Below are positions 26,376 through 34,005 of a stretch of 64,000 nt of DNA, piece after piece. The notes under the pieces were generated by a model. That model searched no databases, was not told where the DNA came from, and saw only the letters and a list, made by a program, of their open reading frames with translations. Position 1 is the first letter of the stretch, and each line of letters begins with the position of its first letter. The translations under genes and the position numbers were made by a program. This stretch comes from DASPPM01 sp052143835 (GTDB lineage Bacteria; Pseudomonadota; Alphaproteobacteria; JACZXZ01): assembly GCA_052143835.1 (NCBI GenBank), contig JBKQRV010000136.1, positions 48,354-112,353 of the forward strand, read 5' to 3'.

Positions 26376-26963
26376 ATGACTCTGTCGCGGATCCGCAAGC
26401 TGATCACCGTGGTCGAGGAGACCCGCCGCGAGATGGGCGAGGCCGTCGAGCCGCCGACGCGCAAGGCGGCGGCGATCGCGGTGATCGAGAACCCCTGCGC
26501 CGGGCGCTTCGTCAAGGACTTGGAGGCGCTCATCGCGATCGGCGAGGAGCTCGGCGGCCTCTTGGGCCAACGCGCGGTCAAGGCCCTCGGTATCTCTGCC
26601 GGCCAGGCGGAAAGCTACGGCAAGGCGGCCGTGGTGGGCGAGGGGGGCGAGCTCGAGCACGCGGCCGCGATCCTCCATCCCCGCCTCGGCAAGCCGTTGC
26701 GCGAGGCGGTCGAGAAGGGGGCGGCCCTCGTGCCCTCGGCCAAGAAGATGGGGGGGATGGGGACCGCCATCGACGTGCCGCTCGGCCACAAGGATGCCGC
26801 CTTCGTGCGCAGCCATTTCGATGCGATGGAGGTGCGCGTGGCGGATGCACCCCGCGCCGGCGAGATCCTGGTCACGGTAGTGGTGACCGATAGCGGCCGC
26901 CCGCACCCGCGCGTGGGCGGTCTCACCAAGGAAGAGATCAAGGGCGTGGACGGCCTGCGCTGA
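26376..26963 (+). CDS. amino acid synthesis family protein (DUF1185), function unknown
   Basis: A 195-residue soluble protein of the PF06684 family. Recognisable stretches: IRKLITVVEETRREMGEAVE, AVIENPCAGRFVKDLEALIA, GQAESYGKAAVVGEGGELEH, HKDAAFVRSHFDAMEVRVAD and DSGRPHPRVGGL. Despite the family name its reaction is not known; such genes often sit in catabolic operons for heterocycles or amides. GAGGGAGG lies 11 nt before the ATG chosen. Its neighbours suggest a step on a ring-reduced or ring-opened nicotinate intermediate, or a chaperone role. Confidence 0.8.
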   Translation: MTLSRIRKLITVVEETRREMGEAVEPPTRKAAAIAVIENPCAGRFVKDLEALIAIGEELGGLLGQRAVKALGISAGQAESYGKAAVVGEGGELEHAAAILHPRLGKPLREAVEKGAALVPSAKKMGGMGTAIDVPLGHKDAAFVRSHFDAMEVRVADAPRAGEILVTVVVTDSGRPHPRVGGLTKEEIKGVDGLR

Positions 26964-27001
26964 CCGCGCGGTGGCCCGCTTAATCAAAGGAGGAGGAGAA
27001 C

Positions 27002-28195
27002 ATGGCGGAAGCCCAGGCGCCGGCAGCGGCCGGGAAGCTCGTCATCCGCAACATCGGGCTTCTATTGTCGGGCGATCTCGCCAAGCCCGTGCTCGATGCC
27101 GACACCGTCGTCGCGGAGGGCGGGCGCATCACCGCCGTGGGCAAGGCGAAGGACGTCGATACCGCGCGCGCGGCCGTGACGATCGACGCCAAGGGGACCA
27201 CGGTCGCTCCCGGGCTCATCGACAGCCACGTGCATCCGGTGTTCGGCGACTGGACGCCGCGCCAGTCCCAGCTCAACTGGATCGACAGCTTCCTTCACGG
27301 CGGCGTCACCACGATGGTCTCGGCCGGCGAGGTGCATCTTCCCGGACGGCCCAAGGACGTCGTCGGCCTGAAAGCGCTGGCGATCACGGCGCAGCGCGCC
27401 TTCACGGGCTTCCGGCCCAGCGGAGTCAAGGTGCATGCCGGAGCGCCGGTGCTCGAGCACGGCATGGTCGAGAGCGATTTCAAGGAGCTGGCGGCGGCGG
27501 GCGTCACGCTTTTGGGCGAGGTCGGGCTCGGCGGCGTCAAGGGAGGGGAAGAGGCGCGCCGCATGGTCGCCTGGGCGCGCAAATACGGCATCAACAGCAC
27601 GATCCACACCGGCGGGCCGTCGATCCCCGACTCCGGGCTCATCGACAAGGACGTGGTGCTCGAGGCCGATGCCGACGTGATCGGCCATATCAACGGCGGC
27701 CACACGGCGCTGCCGATCGAGCAGATCCTCGAGCTTTGCGTGCGCTCCAAGCGCGCCATCGAGATCGTCCATAACGGCAACGAGCGCGCGGCCCTTTTCG
27801 CGCTGCGCACGGCGCGCGAGATGCGCCAGCTCGAGCGCGTAATTCTCGGCACCGACAGCCCGGCCGGCTCGGGCGTGCAGCCGCTCGGCATCCTGCGCAT
27901 GATCGCACTGCTCTCGAGCCTCGGCGAAGTGCCGCCCGAGCAGGTGTTCTGCATGGCGACCGGCAACACGGCGCGTCTCCGAAAGCTCGATTGCGGGCTG
28001 ATCGAGGTGGGCCGTGCGGCGGATTTCGTGATCATGGACCGCGCGCAGCACAGTGCCGGCAAGACGCTCCTCGAAAGTGTCGCGGTCGGCGACATCCCCG
28101 GCATCGGCATGACCGTCATCGACGGCGTCGTGCGCTCGGGCCGCAGCCGCAACACCCCGCCCGCGACCGTGATGCCCGAAGTGGTCGCAGTATAG
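27002..28195 (+). CDS. enamidase-like amidohydrolase
   Basis: A 397-residue amidohydrolase-superfamily protein resembling enamidase (Ena) of Eubacterium barkeri, which opens 1,4,5,6-tetrahydro-6-oxonicotinate to 2-formylglutarate. Metal-site candidates in order: His76 and His78 in DSHVHP, Lys in GEVGLGGVKGGEE, His in HTGGPSIP, His in GHINGGHTA and Asp in LGTDSPAGSG. Long Ena-like segments include HGGVTTMVSAGEVHLPGRPK and RPSGVKVHAGAPVLEHGM, and the C-terminal GDIPGIG...SRNTPPA. A strong AAAGGAGGAGGAG precedes the ATG. Dihydroorotase/hydantoinase-like activity is the main alternative, but the Ena-like segments argue against it. Confidence 0.82.
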   Translation: MAEAQAPAAAGKLVIRNIGLLLSGDLAKPVLDADTVVAEGGRITAVGKAKDVDTARAAVTIDAKGTTVAPGLIDSHVHPVFGDWTPRQSQLNWIDSFLHGGVTTMVSAGEVHLPGRPKDVVGLKALAITAQRAFTGFRPSGVKVHAGAPVLEHGMVESDFKELAAAGVTLLGEVGLGGVKGGEEARRMVAWARKYGINSTIHTGGPSIPDSGLIDKDVVLEADADVIGHINGGHTALPIEQILELCVRSKRAIEIVHNGNERAALFALRTAREMRQLERVILGTDSPAGSGVQPLGILRMIALLSSLGEVPPEQVFCMATGNTARLRKLDCGLIEVGRAADFVIMDRAQHSAGKTLLESVAVGDIPGIGMTVIDGVVRSGRSRNTPPATVMPEVVAV

Positions 28196-28220
28196 CGGCA
28201 CCGCTTGAGACCCGCCCGCC

Positions 28221-28694
28221 ATGGCCCGCGCTTTGAAGCGCCATACCTCCGTTGCCACCGAGCGCGCGCCAAGCCGAATGGCCGGCTACGCGCTCGAGGC
28301 GCAGATCGGCTTCGTGCTGCGCAAGGCGCAACAACGCGCGACGGCCATCTTCGCGCGTCATTTCGGCCGCCATCAGCTCACGCCGACGCAATGGACGACG
28401 CTCGTCCGCATCCAGCAATACGGCAGCCTGTCGCAAAACCATCTTGGACGCCTGACGGCGATGGATCCCGCTACCATCCAAGGGGTCGTCAAGCGCCTCA
28501 TCGAGCGCAAGCTCGTCACCCGCATCGCGGACCCGGATGACCGCCGCCGCAAGCGGCTCGGCCTGACCCAAGCGGGGCAGCGCCTCGTGCGCCGGCTCGT
28601 CGCCAACGCCTTCAAGGTGAGCCGCGACACGCTGCGCCCGCTCGCGAAGCGGGAGCAGGCCCTTGTCCTCGCTCTCTTAGAGCGGCTTGGCTAG
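28221..28694 (+). CDS. MarR-family regulator, NicR/BpsR-like
   Basis: A 157-residue winged-helix protein. The segment LEAQIGFVLRKAQQRATAIF, then LTPTQWTTLVRI, SLSQNHLGRLTAMDPATIQG and ADPDDRRRKRLGLTQAG fit MarR proteins of the NicR/BpsR type, which repress nicotinate-degradation genes in Pseudomonas and Bordetella and respond to 6-hydroxynicotinate. It begins 25 bp after the amidohydrolase stop, so it is the last gene of the operon, and it overlaps the convergent carbamoyltransferase by 18 bp. It probably binds the palindrome at 20232-20251; that link is inference. Confidence 0.8.
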   Translation: MARALKRHTSVATERAPSRMAGYALEAQIGFVLRKAQQRATAIFARHFGRHQLTPTQWTTLVRIQQYGSLSQNHLGRLTAMDPATIQGVVKRLIERKLVTRIADPDDRRRKRLGLTQAGQRLVRRLVANAFKVSRDTLRPLAKREQALVLALLERLG

Positions 28695-30455
28695 CGCGTG
28701 GTGAAGAACTCCCTCTCCCGCTTGCGGGCGAGGGGTCAGCGTCCGAGCCGCGTCGGCGGCATAGACGCCGCCGGCGGTAATCACGAAATCGACGCGACCG
28801 TCGCTGAGCGCCTTGAGGCACTCCTGCGGCGAATTGACTATCGGCTCCTCGTGGACGTTGAAGCTGGTATTGACGAGGACCGGCAGGCCGGTCAGCGCCT
28901 TGAAGGCGCTGAGGATGTCGTAATAGAGCGGGCTCTCGTGGCGCTCGATGATCTGCGGCCGCGCCGTGCCGTCGACGTGAACGACGCCTGCGAGACGCTC
29001 GCGCCACTCGGGCCGCACGGCGCAAGTGATGGTCATGAAGCGGCAGGCATAAGCGTTGACGGGTGAGATATCGAAGACATCGCTCGCGTCCTCCGCCGTG
29101 ACGACGGGGGCGAAGGGCATGAACTCGCTGCGCTCGAGGCGCTTGTTCAAGTCGTCGTTGATGGCGCGCTCGGCCGGGTTGGCGAGGATCGAGCGGTTGC
29201 CGAGCGCCCGCGGCCCGTACTCCATGCGGCCGAGGTAAAGCGCACCCACGAGCCCGCGCGAGAGCAGCCGTGCCGCGGTCTCGGCCGGCGGTCCCGGAAG
29301 CTCGCGTGCGCCCGCGCCCGACAAGGTCTTGCTGCTCTCGGCGTCGTAATCGCGGCCAAGGGACACGCTCTCGAGGCGATAGCGCCGCTCGAGCCAAGTG
29401 TTGAGCCCGTCGCGCTGAAGGAGGAATTCGAGCGCGCCCCCGGCCGCAAGCCCCTCGTCGCCCATCGCGGGGAAGATGAAGACCTCCTCGACCCCCGTCG
29501 CCTCGGCCATCAGGCGGTTGAGGCGCACATTGGCGAACACGCCGCCCGCAAGTGCCAACCGGCGCCCGCCCTCCCGCTGCAAGAGGCGCCGGACGGAGAG
29601 CAGCATATAGTCCTCGAGGAGCTTCTGGATCGAGGCGGCCATGTCCTCCCGGCCGACCTTGGCCGCCATGCGCCGGATATCGCGCGCCATGGCGCCGTAG
29701 TCCCTGTAGTCGCTGTCGATGCGGCCGGCGTCATCGACGCGGAAATGCCGGGCCATCTCCTCGTAGAGGACGGGCTGGCCGAACGCCGCGAGGCCCGTGA
29801 GCTTACCTTCGTGGCGCAGCATTCTGAAGCCGAGCGCCGAGGTCGCGAGACCATAGGCCATGCCCAGGCTGTCGATGCGTCGCGGCTTGAGCAGCTCGCG
29901 ATCGTCGCCGAAGAGCGTGCGGAGCTGTCCCGAGGCCAGCCGGCGCACGCTATATTGGACGTTGTCGCCGCCGCCGTCCGCCGTGTAGACGAGGGCGTCG
30001 TCCCACTCGGTGAAGAAGAGTGCGGTAAGCGCGTGCGCGAAGTGGTGATTGCAGAAGTATAGCGCGACATCGGGCCGAAAGCCGAGCTCGGCGCGGAAGC
30101 GCTCGCGGTTGAGGAGCTTGATCGCCTCCGGCTCCTCCCGCGCCTGCATCTGGCCCTCGATCGATTTCGGGCGCTTGGCGCGCCGGTCGGGCAGATGCAT
30201 GCGGATTTTCTGGAGAAGGCCCCAACGCAGGAGCGCGCGCGGGAAGACGCCGCGCGTCATGGCAACCACGTCGACCTCGCGGCGCGTGATGCCGCCGATC
30301 GCCAACACCTCGTCGATGGCCGCCTCGGGAATGCCGTCACCATCGCCTTTGACGCGCGTGAGGCGCTCCGTCTGCACCGCCGCGACCAGCCGGTAATCGT
30401 CGAACAGAACGGCGGCCGAATCGTGCCACGCCGGGTGAATACCGAGGATCAACAA
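28677..30455 (-). CDS. carbamoyltransferase, NodU/CmcH family
   Basis: A 592-residue O-carbamoyltransferase. The N-terminal Kae1-like domain starts LILGIHPAWHDSAAVLFDDY and has the metal-binding CNHHFAHALTALFFTEWDDA and YTADGGGDN. The C-terminal YrdC-like domain has GRMEYGPRALGNRSILANP and LVNTSFNVHEEPIV. The family transfers carbamoyl from carbamoyl phosphate, via carbamoyl-AMP, to hydroxyls of sugars or natural products. No biosynthetic partner is nearby, so the acceptor is unknown. The last residues (LTPRPQAGEG...) are encoded by a REP-like palindrome that has invaded the 3' end; the natural C-terminus probably ends near VYAADAA. Confidence 0.9.
   Translation of the reverse strand: MLILGIHPAWHDSAAVLFDDYRLVAAVQTERLTRVKGDGDGIPEAAIDEVLAIGGITRREVDVVAMTRGVFPRALLRWGLLQKIRMHLPDRRAKRPKSIEGQMQAREEPEAIKLLNRERFRAELGFRPDVALYFCNHHFAHALTALFFTEWDDALVYTADGGGDNVQYSVRRLASGQLRTLFGDDRELLKPRRIDSLGMAYGLATSALGFRMLRHEGKLTGLAAFGQPVLYEEMARHFRVDDAGRIDSDYRDYGAMARDIRRMAAKVGREDMAASIQKLLEDYMLLSVRRLLQREGGRRLALAGGVFANVRLNRLMAEATGVEEVFIFPAMGDEGLAAGGALEFLLQRDGLNTWLERRYRLESVSLGRDYDAESSKTLSGAGARELPGPPAETAARLLSRGLVGALYLGRMEYGPRALGNRSILANPAERAINDDLNKRLERSEFMPFAPVVTAEDASDVFDISPVNAYACRFMTITCAVRPEWRERLAGVVHVDGTARPQIIERHESPLYYDILSAFKALTGLPVLVNTSFNVHEEPIVNSPQECLKALSDGRVDFVITAGGVYAADAARTLTPRPQAGEGVLHHALAKPL
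28711..28734. repeat. REP-like palindrome inside the 3' end of the carbamoyltransferase gene
   Basis: CCCTCTCCCGC and GCGGGCGAGGG form an 11-bp hairpin with one mismatch and a 2-nt loop. Its minus-strand translation, LTPRPQAGEG, is a peptide often produced when this kind of repeat is read through at gene ends in proteobacterial genomes. Confidence 0.7.
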
Positions 30456-30807
30456 GGGCCTGTGTCTCCGCCGCGATGCCGAGCTCGCCTCGCCCTAGTA
30501 CCGACTTTCGCGAGTTCGTGATTCGCCGCAGGCGAATCACGAGCCGCGAAATCGGTACGTCAGTCAATAGTTTGTACCCGCGCCCGCTGGCCCGCGCCTT
30601 TGGCGCGGATCAGCGGCGCCGGGTACTAGTGCCAGGCGCAAGAGCTAGACGAGCAAAATCGCCGCGTCAATTGATCTCTCGCAAGAGGGCCGCTCGCGGG
30701 CCATCGGGGAAAGCCGCGAGGGCCGACATTTGGCGTTGGCGCCTCGCTTTGATAGGCTTTAATAATGCCGTTGCCGCGCATCGCGCTTGAGCCTTCGAGG
30801 AGGACCG
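30456..30807. other. 352-bp divergent gap containing a double-hairpin repeat
   Basis: Lies between the carbamoyltransferase (leftward) and the metallo-beta-lactamase-fold gene (rightward). Nearly half of it is the repeat element at 30496-30629. The rest holds the Shine-Dalgarno of the right-hand gene (GAGGAGGA, 30797-30804); no coding frame is supported and no promoter is clear. Confidence 0.6.
30496..30629. repeat. composite element of two long hairpins bounded by CTAGTACC/GGTACTAG
   Basis: Hairpin 1 pairs 30498-30527 with 30531-30558 (about 28 bp, few mismatches, 3-nt loop). Hairpin 2 pairs 30574-30598 with 30602-30626 (25-bp arms with a few mismatches, loop TTT). The outer edges CTAGTACC and GGTACTAG are inverted copies of each other. 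No protein is encoded. It resembles a small non-autonomous mobile element or a bacterial interspersed mosaic element. Confidence 0.75.
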
Positions 30808-31761
30808 ATGGCAGCCAAGGCATTCGCATCCCAAGCCGATCTCGCCGAGAAGCGCGAGAGCTTCGTCAAGCTCGCCGAGAACGCCTATTGCCTGACCGCC
30901 GAGGGAGACCCGAACACCGGCGTCATCATCGGCGACGACGGCGTCATGGTGATCGATACCCGCGCCACGCCGGTCATGGCGGAGGACGTGATCCGCCACG
31001 TCCGCAGCGTGACCGACAAGCGCATAAAATACGTGCTGCTCACCCACTATCACGCGGTGCGGGTGATGGGGGCTTCCGCCTACAAGGCGGATTACGTCAT
31101 CGCGAGCCGGGGGACCAACGAGCTCATCAAGGAGCGCGGGCGGCAGGATTTCGAGAGCGAGGTGCAGCGCTTCCCGCGCCTCTTCCGCGCCGTCGAATCG
31201 GTGCCCGGACTCACTTGGCCGAACCTCGTCTTCGATGCCGAGCTCACGCTGTGGCTGGGCAAGACCGAGGTGCAGCTGAAGCATATCGGCAAGGGCCACT
31301 CCAAGGGCGACACCATTGCCTGGCTGCCCAAGGAGCGGGTGCTCTTCTCGGGCGACCTGGTGGAGGAGGGGACGACCCCTTACTGCGGCGACGCCTACCT
31401 CAAGGAATGGCCCGCCACACTCGAGAAGCTGCGCGCCTTCAAGGCGGAGAAGCTGGTGCCCGGCCGCGGCGATGCCATGATGACGGCAGCGGCCGCGGAC
31501 AAGGCGATCGCGGCCACGGCCGGCTTCCTGCGCGACATGCGCCGTCACGTCGAAAGAGGTGTGGCCGCGGGCAAGGGACTCAAGGCGGTGTTCGAGGAGA
31601 CGAAGAAGGCGCTCGAGCCGAAATACGGCAAGTGGGTGATCTTCGAGCATTGCCTGCCGTTCAATGTCTCGCGTTGCTTCGACGAGACGAGCGGGGTCGT
31701 CGATCCGCGCATCTGGACCGCCGAGCGCGACATGGAGATGTGGAAGACGCTCGAGGGCTGA
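30808..31761 (+). CDS. metallo-beta-lactamase-fold hydrolase with altered metal motif
   Basis: A 317-residue soluble protein. Start at 30808 follows GAGGAGGA by 3 nt and matches the fold's beginning. The usual HxHxDH is HYHAVR here (His80, His82; Asp replaced by Val84 and His by Arg85). Other ligands look present: His in HIGKGHSKGD, Asp in LFSGDLVEEG, and a C-terminal His in FEHCLPF. A one-metal or different-metal site is therefore likely. Substrate is unknown; relatives in rhizobia share the HYHAVR form as far as I recall. It stands alone between the repeat and a SLOG-like gene. Confidence 0.85.
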   Translation: MAAKAFASQADLAEKRESFVKLAENAYCLTAEGDPNTGVIIGDDGVMVIDTRATPVMAEDVIRHVRSVTDKRIKYVLLTHYHAVRVMGASAYKADYVIASRGTNELIKERGRQDFESEVQRFPRLFRAVESVPGLTWPNLVFDAELTLWLGKTEVQLKHIGKGHSKGDTIAWLPKERVLFSGDLVEEGTTPYCGDAYLKEWPATLEKLRAFKAEKLVPGRGDAMMTAAAADKAIAATAGFLRDMRRHVERGVAAGKGLKAVFEETKKALEPKYGKWVIFEHCLPFNVSRCFDETSGVVDPRIWTAERDMEMWKTLEG

Positions 31762-31832
31762 CGCTGCGGCGGCCGGCACCTCGTCCGGGGATGCCATTCT
31801 TTTAGAAGGGAGCGGTGGCAGAGGATCGCTCG

Positions 31833-32528
31833 ATGCCGACCAACCGACCGCCGTCAAGCTCCCTACCCGAGCCGGCGCGCGTGCTCCGTCTGGGCGTCAC
31901 GGGGCACCGGCCGAACCGCTTGCCCCCGTCGGCACTCCCGCGCTTGCGGCGTCAGACGGGCGAGGTCGTCGCTCTCTTGGAGAGCATCGCCGGCGAGGCC
32001 CAGGCCGCGCACGCCGAGGCGTCGAGTGCCGGGCGGCCCCTCCTGTTGCGCACGCTCTCAGCACTTGCCCAAGGGGCCGACACGCTCGTGGCGGAGATCG
32101 CGCTCGAGCGCGGCGCCGAGCTCGAGGCGCCGCTGCCTTTCGCGGTCGCCGAGTACGAGCGCGATTTTCCCGCCGGGCCCCCGCGGGAATGCTTCCATCG
32201 CCTGCTCGGCCGCGCGGCGAGGGTAGTCCCCCTCGACGGCACCCGCGAGCGCGAGGCTGAGGCCTACGAGGCCGTGGGCCGCCTGGTTGTCGAGCGCTGC
32301 GACGTGCTGCTCGCGATATGGGACGGCGAGCCCGCAGCCGGACCGGGCGGGACCGCGTTGATCGCCGCCTATGCCCGGGAACTCGGCGTGCCAGTCATTT
32401 GGATTCATGCGGCGAGGGAGCGGCCTCCCTGCCTGCTCGCATCGGATGCCGGGGCCGCGCGCGAGGCGATGCCGATCGAGGCCCTGCGCGGATGGCTCTT
32501 GACGAAATTGGCGTCTCCGCCTCGCTAG
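31833..32528 (+). CDS. SLOG-like nucleotide-binding fold protein, putative
   Basis: A 231-residue protein. It opens with VLRLGVTGHRPNRLPPSALP, where G-V-T-G-H-R matches the first-strand motif of SLOG/DprA/LOG Rossmann-type proteins. Then come LSALAQGADTLVAEIALERG (G-A-D core), LPFAVAEYERDFP, CDVLLAIWDGEPAAGPGGTA and ELGVPVIWIHA, all in SLOG order. SLOG domains bind nucleotides or nucleotide sugars and act in DNA uptake, cytokinin activation or conflict systems. No effector domain or defence genes are attached. The ATG at 31833 with GAGGAT 6 nt upstream is preferred to the GTG at 31815, whose AAGGGAG is too close. Confidence 0.65.
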   Translation: MPTNRPPSSSLPEPARVLRLGVTGHRPNRLPPSALPRLRRQTGEVVALLESIAGEAQAAHAEASSAGRPLLLRTLSALAQGADTLVAEIALERGAELEAPLPFAVAEYERDFPAGPPRECFHRLLGRAARVVPLDGTREREAEAYEAVGRLVVERCDVLLAIWDGEPAAGPGGTALIAAYARELGVPVIWIHAARERPPCLLASDAGAAREAMPIEALRGWLLTKLASPPR

Positions 32529-32656
32529 CCGCCTCCCTCGGCGCCCGGCAATGTTCTTTGCGTGCGCGATCCGATCGGTGGCCGGCTGCAATCCGCGGCT
32601 TATATTTGGAGGCCAAACTAATGTGGCCTAGAATACCAGGATGAAGGAGGACGAAC

Positions 32657-34000
32657 GTGACGGCGATCACCTCTAAGCCTCGCTCGGCTTCAGAGCGGCC
32701 GGTGCCACGGATCGAGAGTCTTCGCTACCACTCCGGCTTCGGCAACGAGCACGTGAGTGAGGCGCTACCGGGCACGCTGCCCGAGGGGCAGAACTCGCCC
32801 CAGCGCCCACAGCACGGACTCTACGCCGAGCAAATCTCCGGCACGCCCTTCACCGCACCGCGGGCCCAGAACCGACGCTCCTGGCTCTACCGCATCCGCC
32901 CGGCGGCGATGCACGGCAGCTTCCGACGCATCGACAACAAGCGGCTTCTAAGCGCCCCCTTCAGCGAAGTGGCGCCGTCGCCCGACCGACTGCGCTGGGA
33001 CCCGCTTCCCTTTCCCGCCTCGGCCAAGGACTTCGTCGACGGGCTCGTCACCATCGCCGGCAACGGCGATGTGAGCGCGCGCGCGGGCGTCGGCATCCAC
33101 ATCTATTGCGCGACCGCCCCCATGCGCGCCCGCGTCTTCTACGACGCCGACGGCGAGCTCTTGATCGTGCCCGAATGGGGGCGGCTGCGCCTGGCGAGCG
33201 AGCTCGGCGTCCTCGGCGTTGCGCCCGGCGAGATCGCCGTCGTTCCGCGCGGCGTCAAGTTCCGCGTCGAGTTTCCGGACGGCAAGGCGCGCGGCTATGT
33301 CTGCGAGAATTACGGGGCACACTTCCGCTTGCCCGAGCTCGGCCCCATCGGCGCCAACGGCCTCGCCAATGCGCGCGACTTCCTCTATCCCACCGCCGCC
33401 TTCGAGGACCGCGAGGAGCCGACTGAAGTCGTCGCCAAGTTCGAAGGCAATTTGTGGGCAGCCGACTTCGATCACTCGCCGCTCGACGTGGTCGCCTGGC
33501 ACGGCAATTACGCGCCCTACAAGTACGATCTCGCGCACTTCAACGCCATCGGAACGGTGAGCTTCGACCATCCCGATCCCTCGATCTTCACGGTGCTCAC
33601 CTCGCCCACGAGCACCGCCGGCACCGCCAACTGCGATTTCGTCGTCTTTCCGCCGCGCTGGGCGGTGGCGGAGCACAGCTTCCGCCCACCCTGGTTCCAC
33701 CGCAACTGCATGAGCGAATTCATGGGCCTCGTGCGCGGCGTCTACGATGCCAAGGCCGAAGGGTTCCGGCCGGGCGGCGCCTCGCTGCACAACTGCATGT
33801 CCGGCCACGGCCCCGATGCGGCGACCTTCGAGCGGGCGAGTGCGGACGAGCTCAAGCCGCATAAGATCGCCGACACCTTGGCCTTCATGTTCGAGACCTT
33901 CCTCGTCATCCGCCCCACGCGCGCGGCACTGGAGAGCGAGGCCTTGCAGAAGGATTACGATTCGGTCTGGCTCGGTTTCAAGAAGCTGTTCAAAGGCTGA
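32657..34000 (+). CDS. hmgA: homogentisate 1,2-dioxygenase
   Basis: Cleaves homogentisate to maleylacetoacetate in tyrosine/phenylalanine breakdown, using Fe(II). The 447-residue length is typical. Signatures: YHSGFGNEHVSEALPGTLPE, YAEQISGTPFTAPR, the iron-site stretch WFHRNCMSEFMG, GGASLHNCMSGHGPD and MFETFLVIRPT. The GTG start has AAGGAGG 6 nt before it. fahA follows after 5 bp. No maleylacetoacetate isomerase gene lies in the window. Confidence 0.97.
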   Translation: MTAITSKPRSASERPVPRIESLRYHSGFGNEHVSEALPGTLPEGQNSPQRPQHGLYAEQISGTPFTAPRAQNRRSWLYRIRPAAMHGSFRRIDNKRLLSAPFSEVAPSPDRLRWDPLPFPASAKDFVDGLVTIAGNGDVSARAGVGIHIYCATAPMRARVFYDADGELLIVPEWGRLRLASELGVLGVAPGEIAVVPRGVKFRVEFPDGKARGYVCENYGAHFRLPELGPIGANGLANARDFLYPTAAFEDREEPTEVVAKFEGNLWAADFDHSPLDVVAWHGNYAPYKYDLAHFNAIGTVSFDHPDPSIFTVLTSPTSTAGTANCDFVVFPPRWAVAEHSFRPPWFHRNCMSEFMGLVRGVYDAKAEGFRPGGASLHNCMSGHGPDAATFERASADELKPHKIADTLAFMFETFLVIRPTRAALESEALQKDYDSVWLGFKKLFKG

Positions 34001-34005
34001 GCGCC

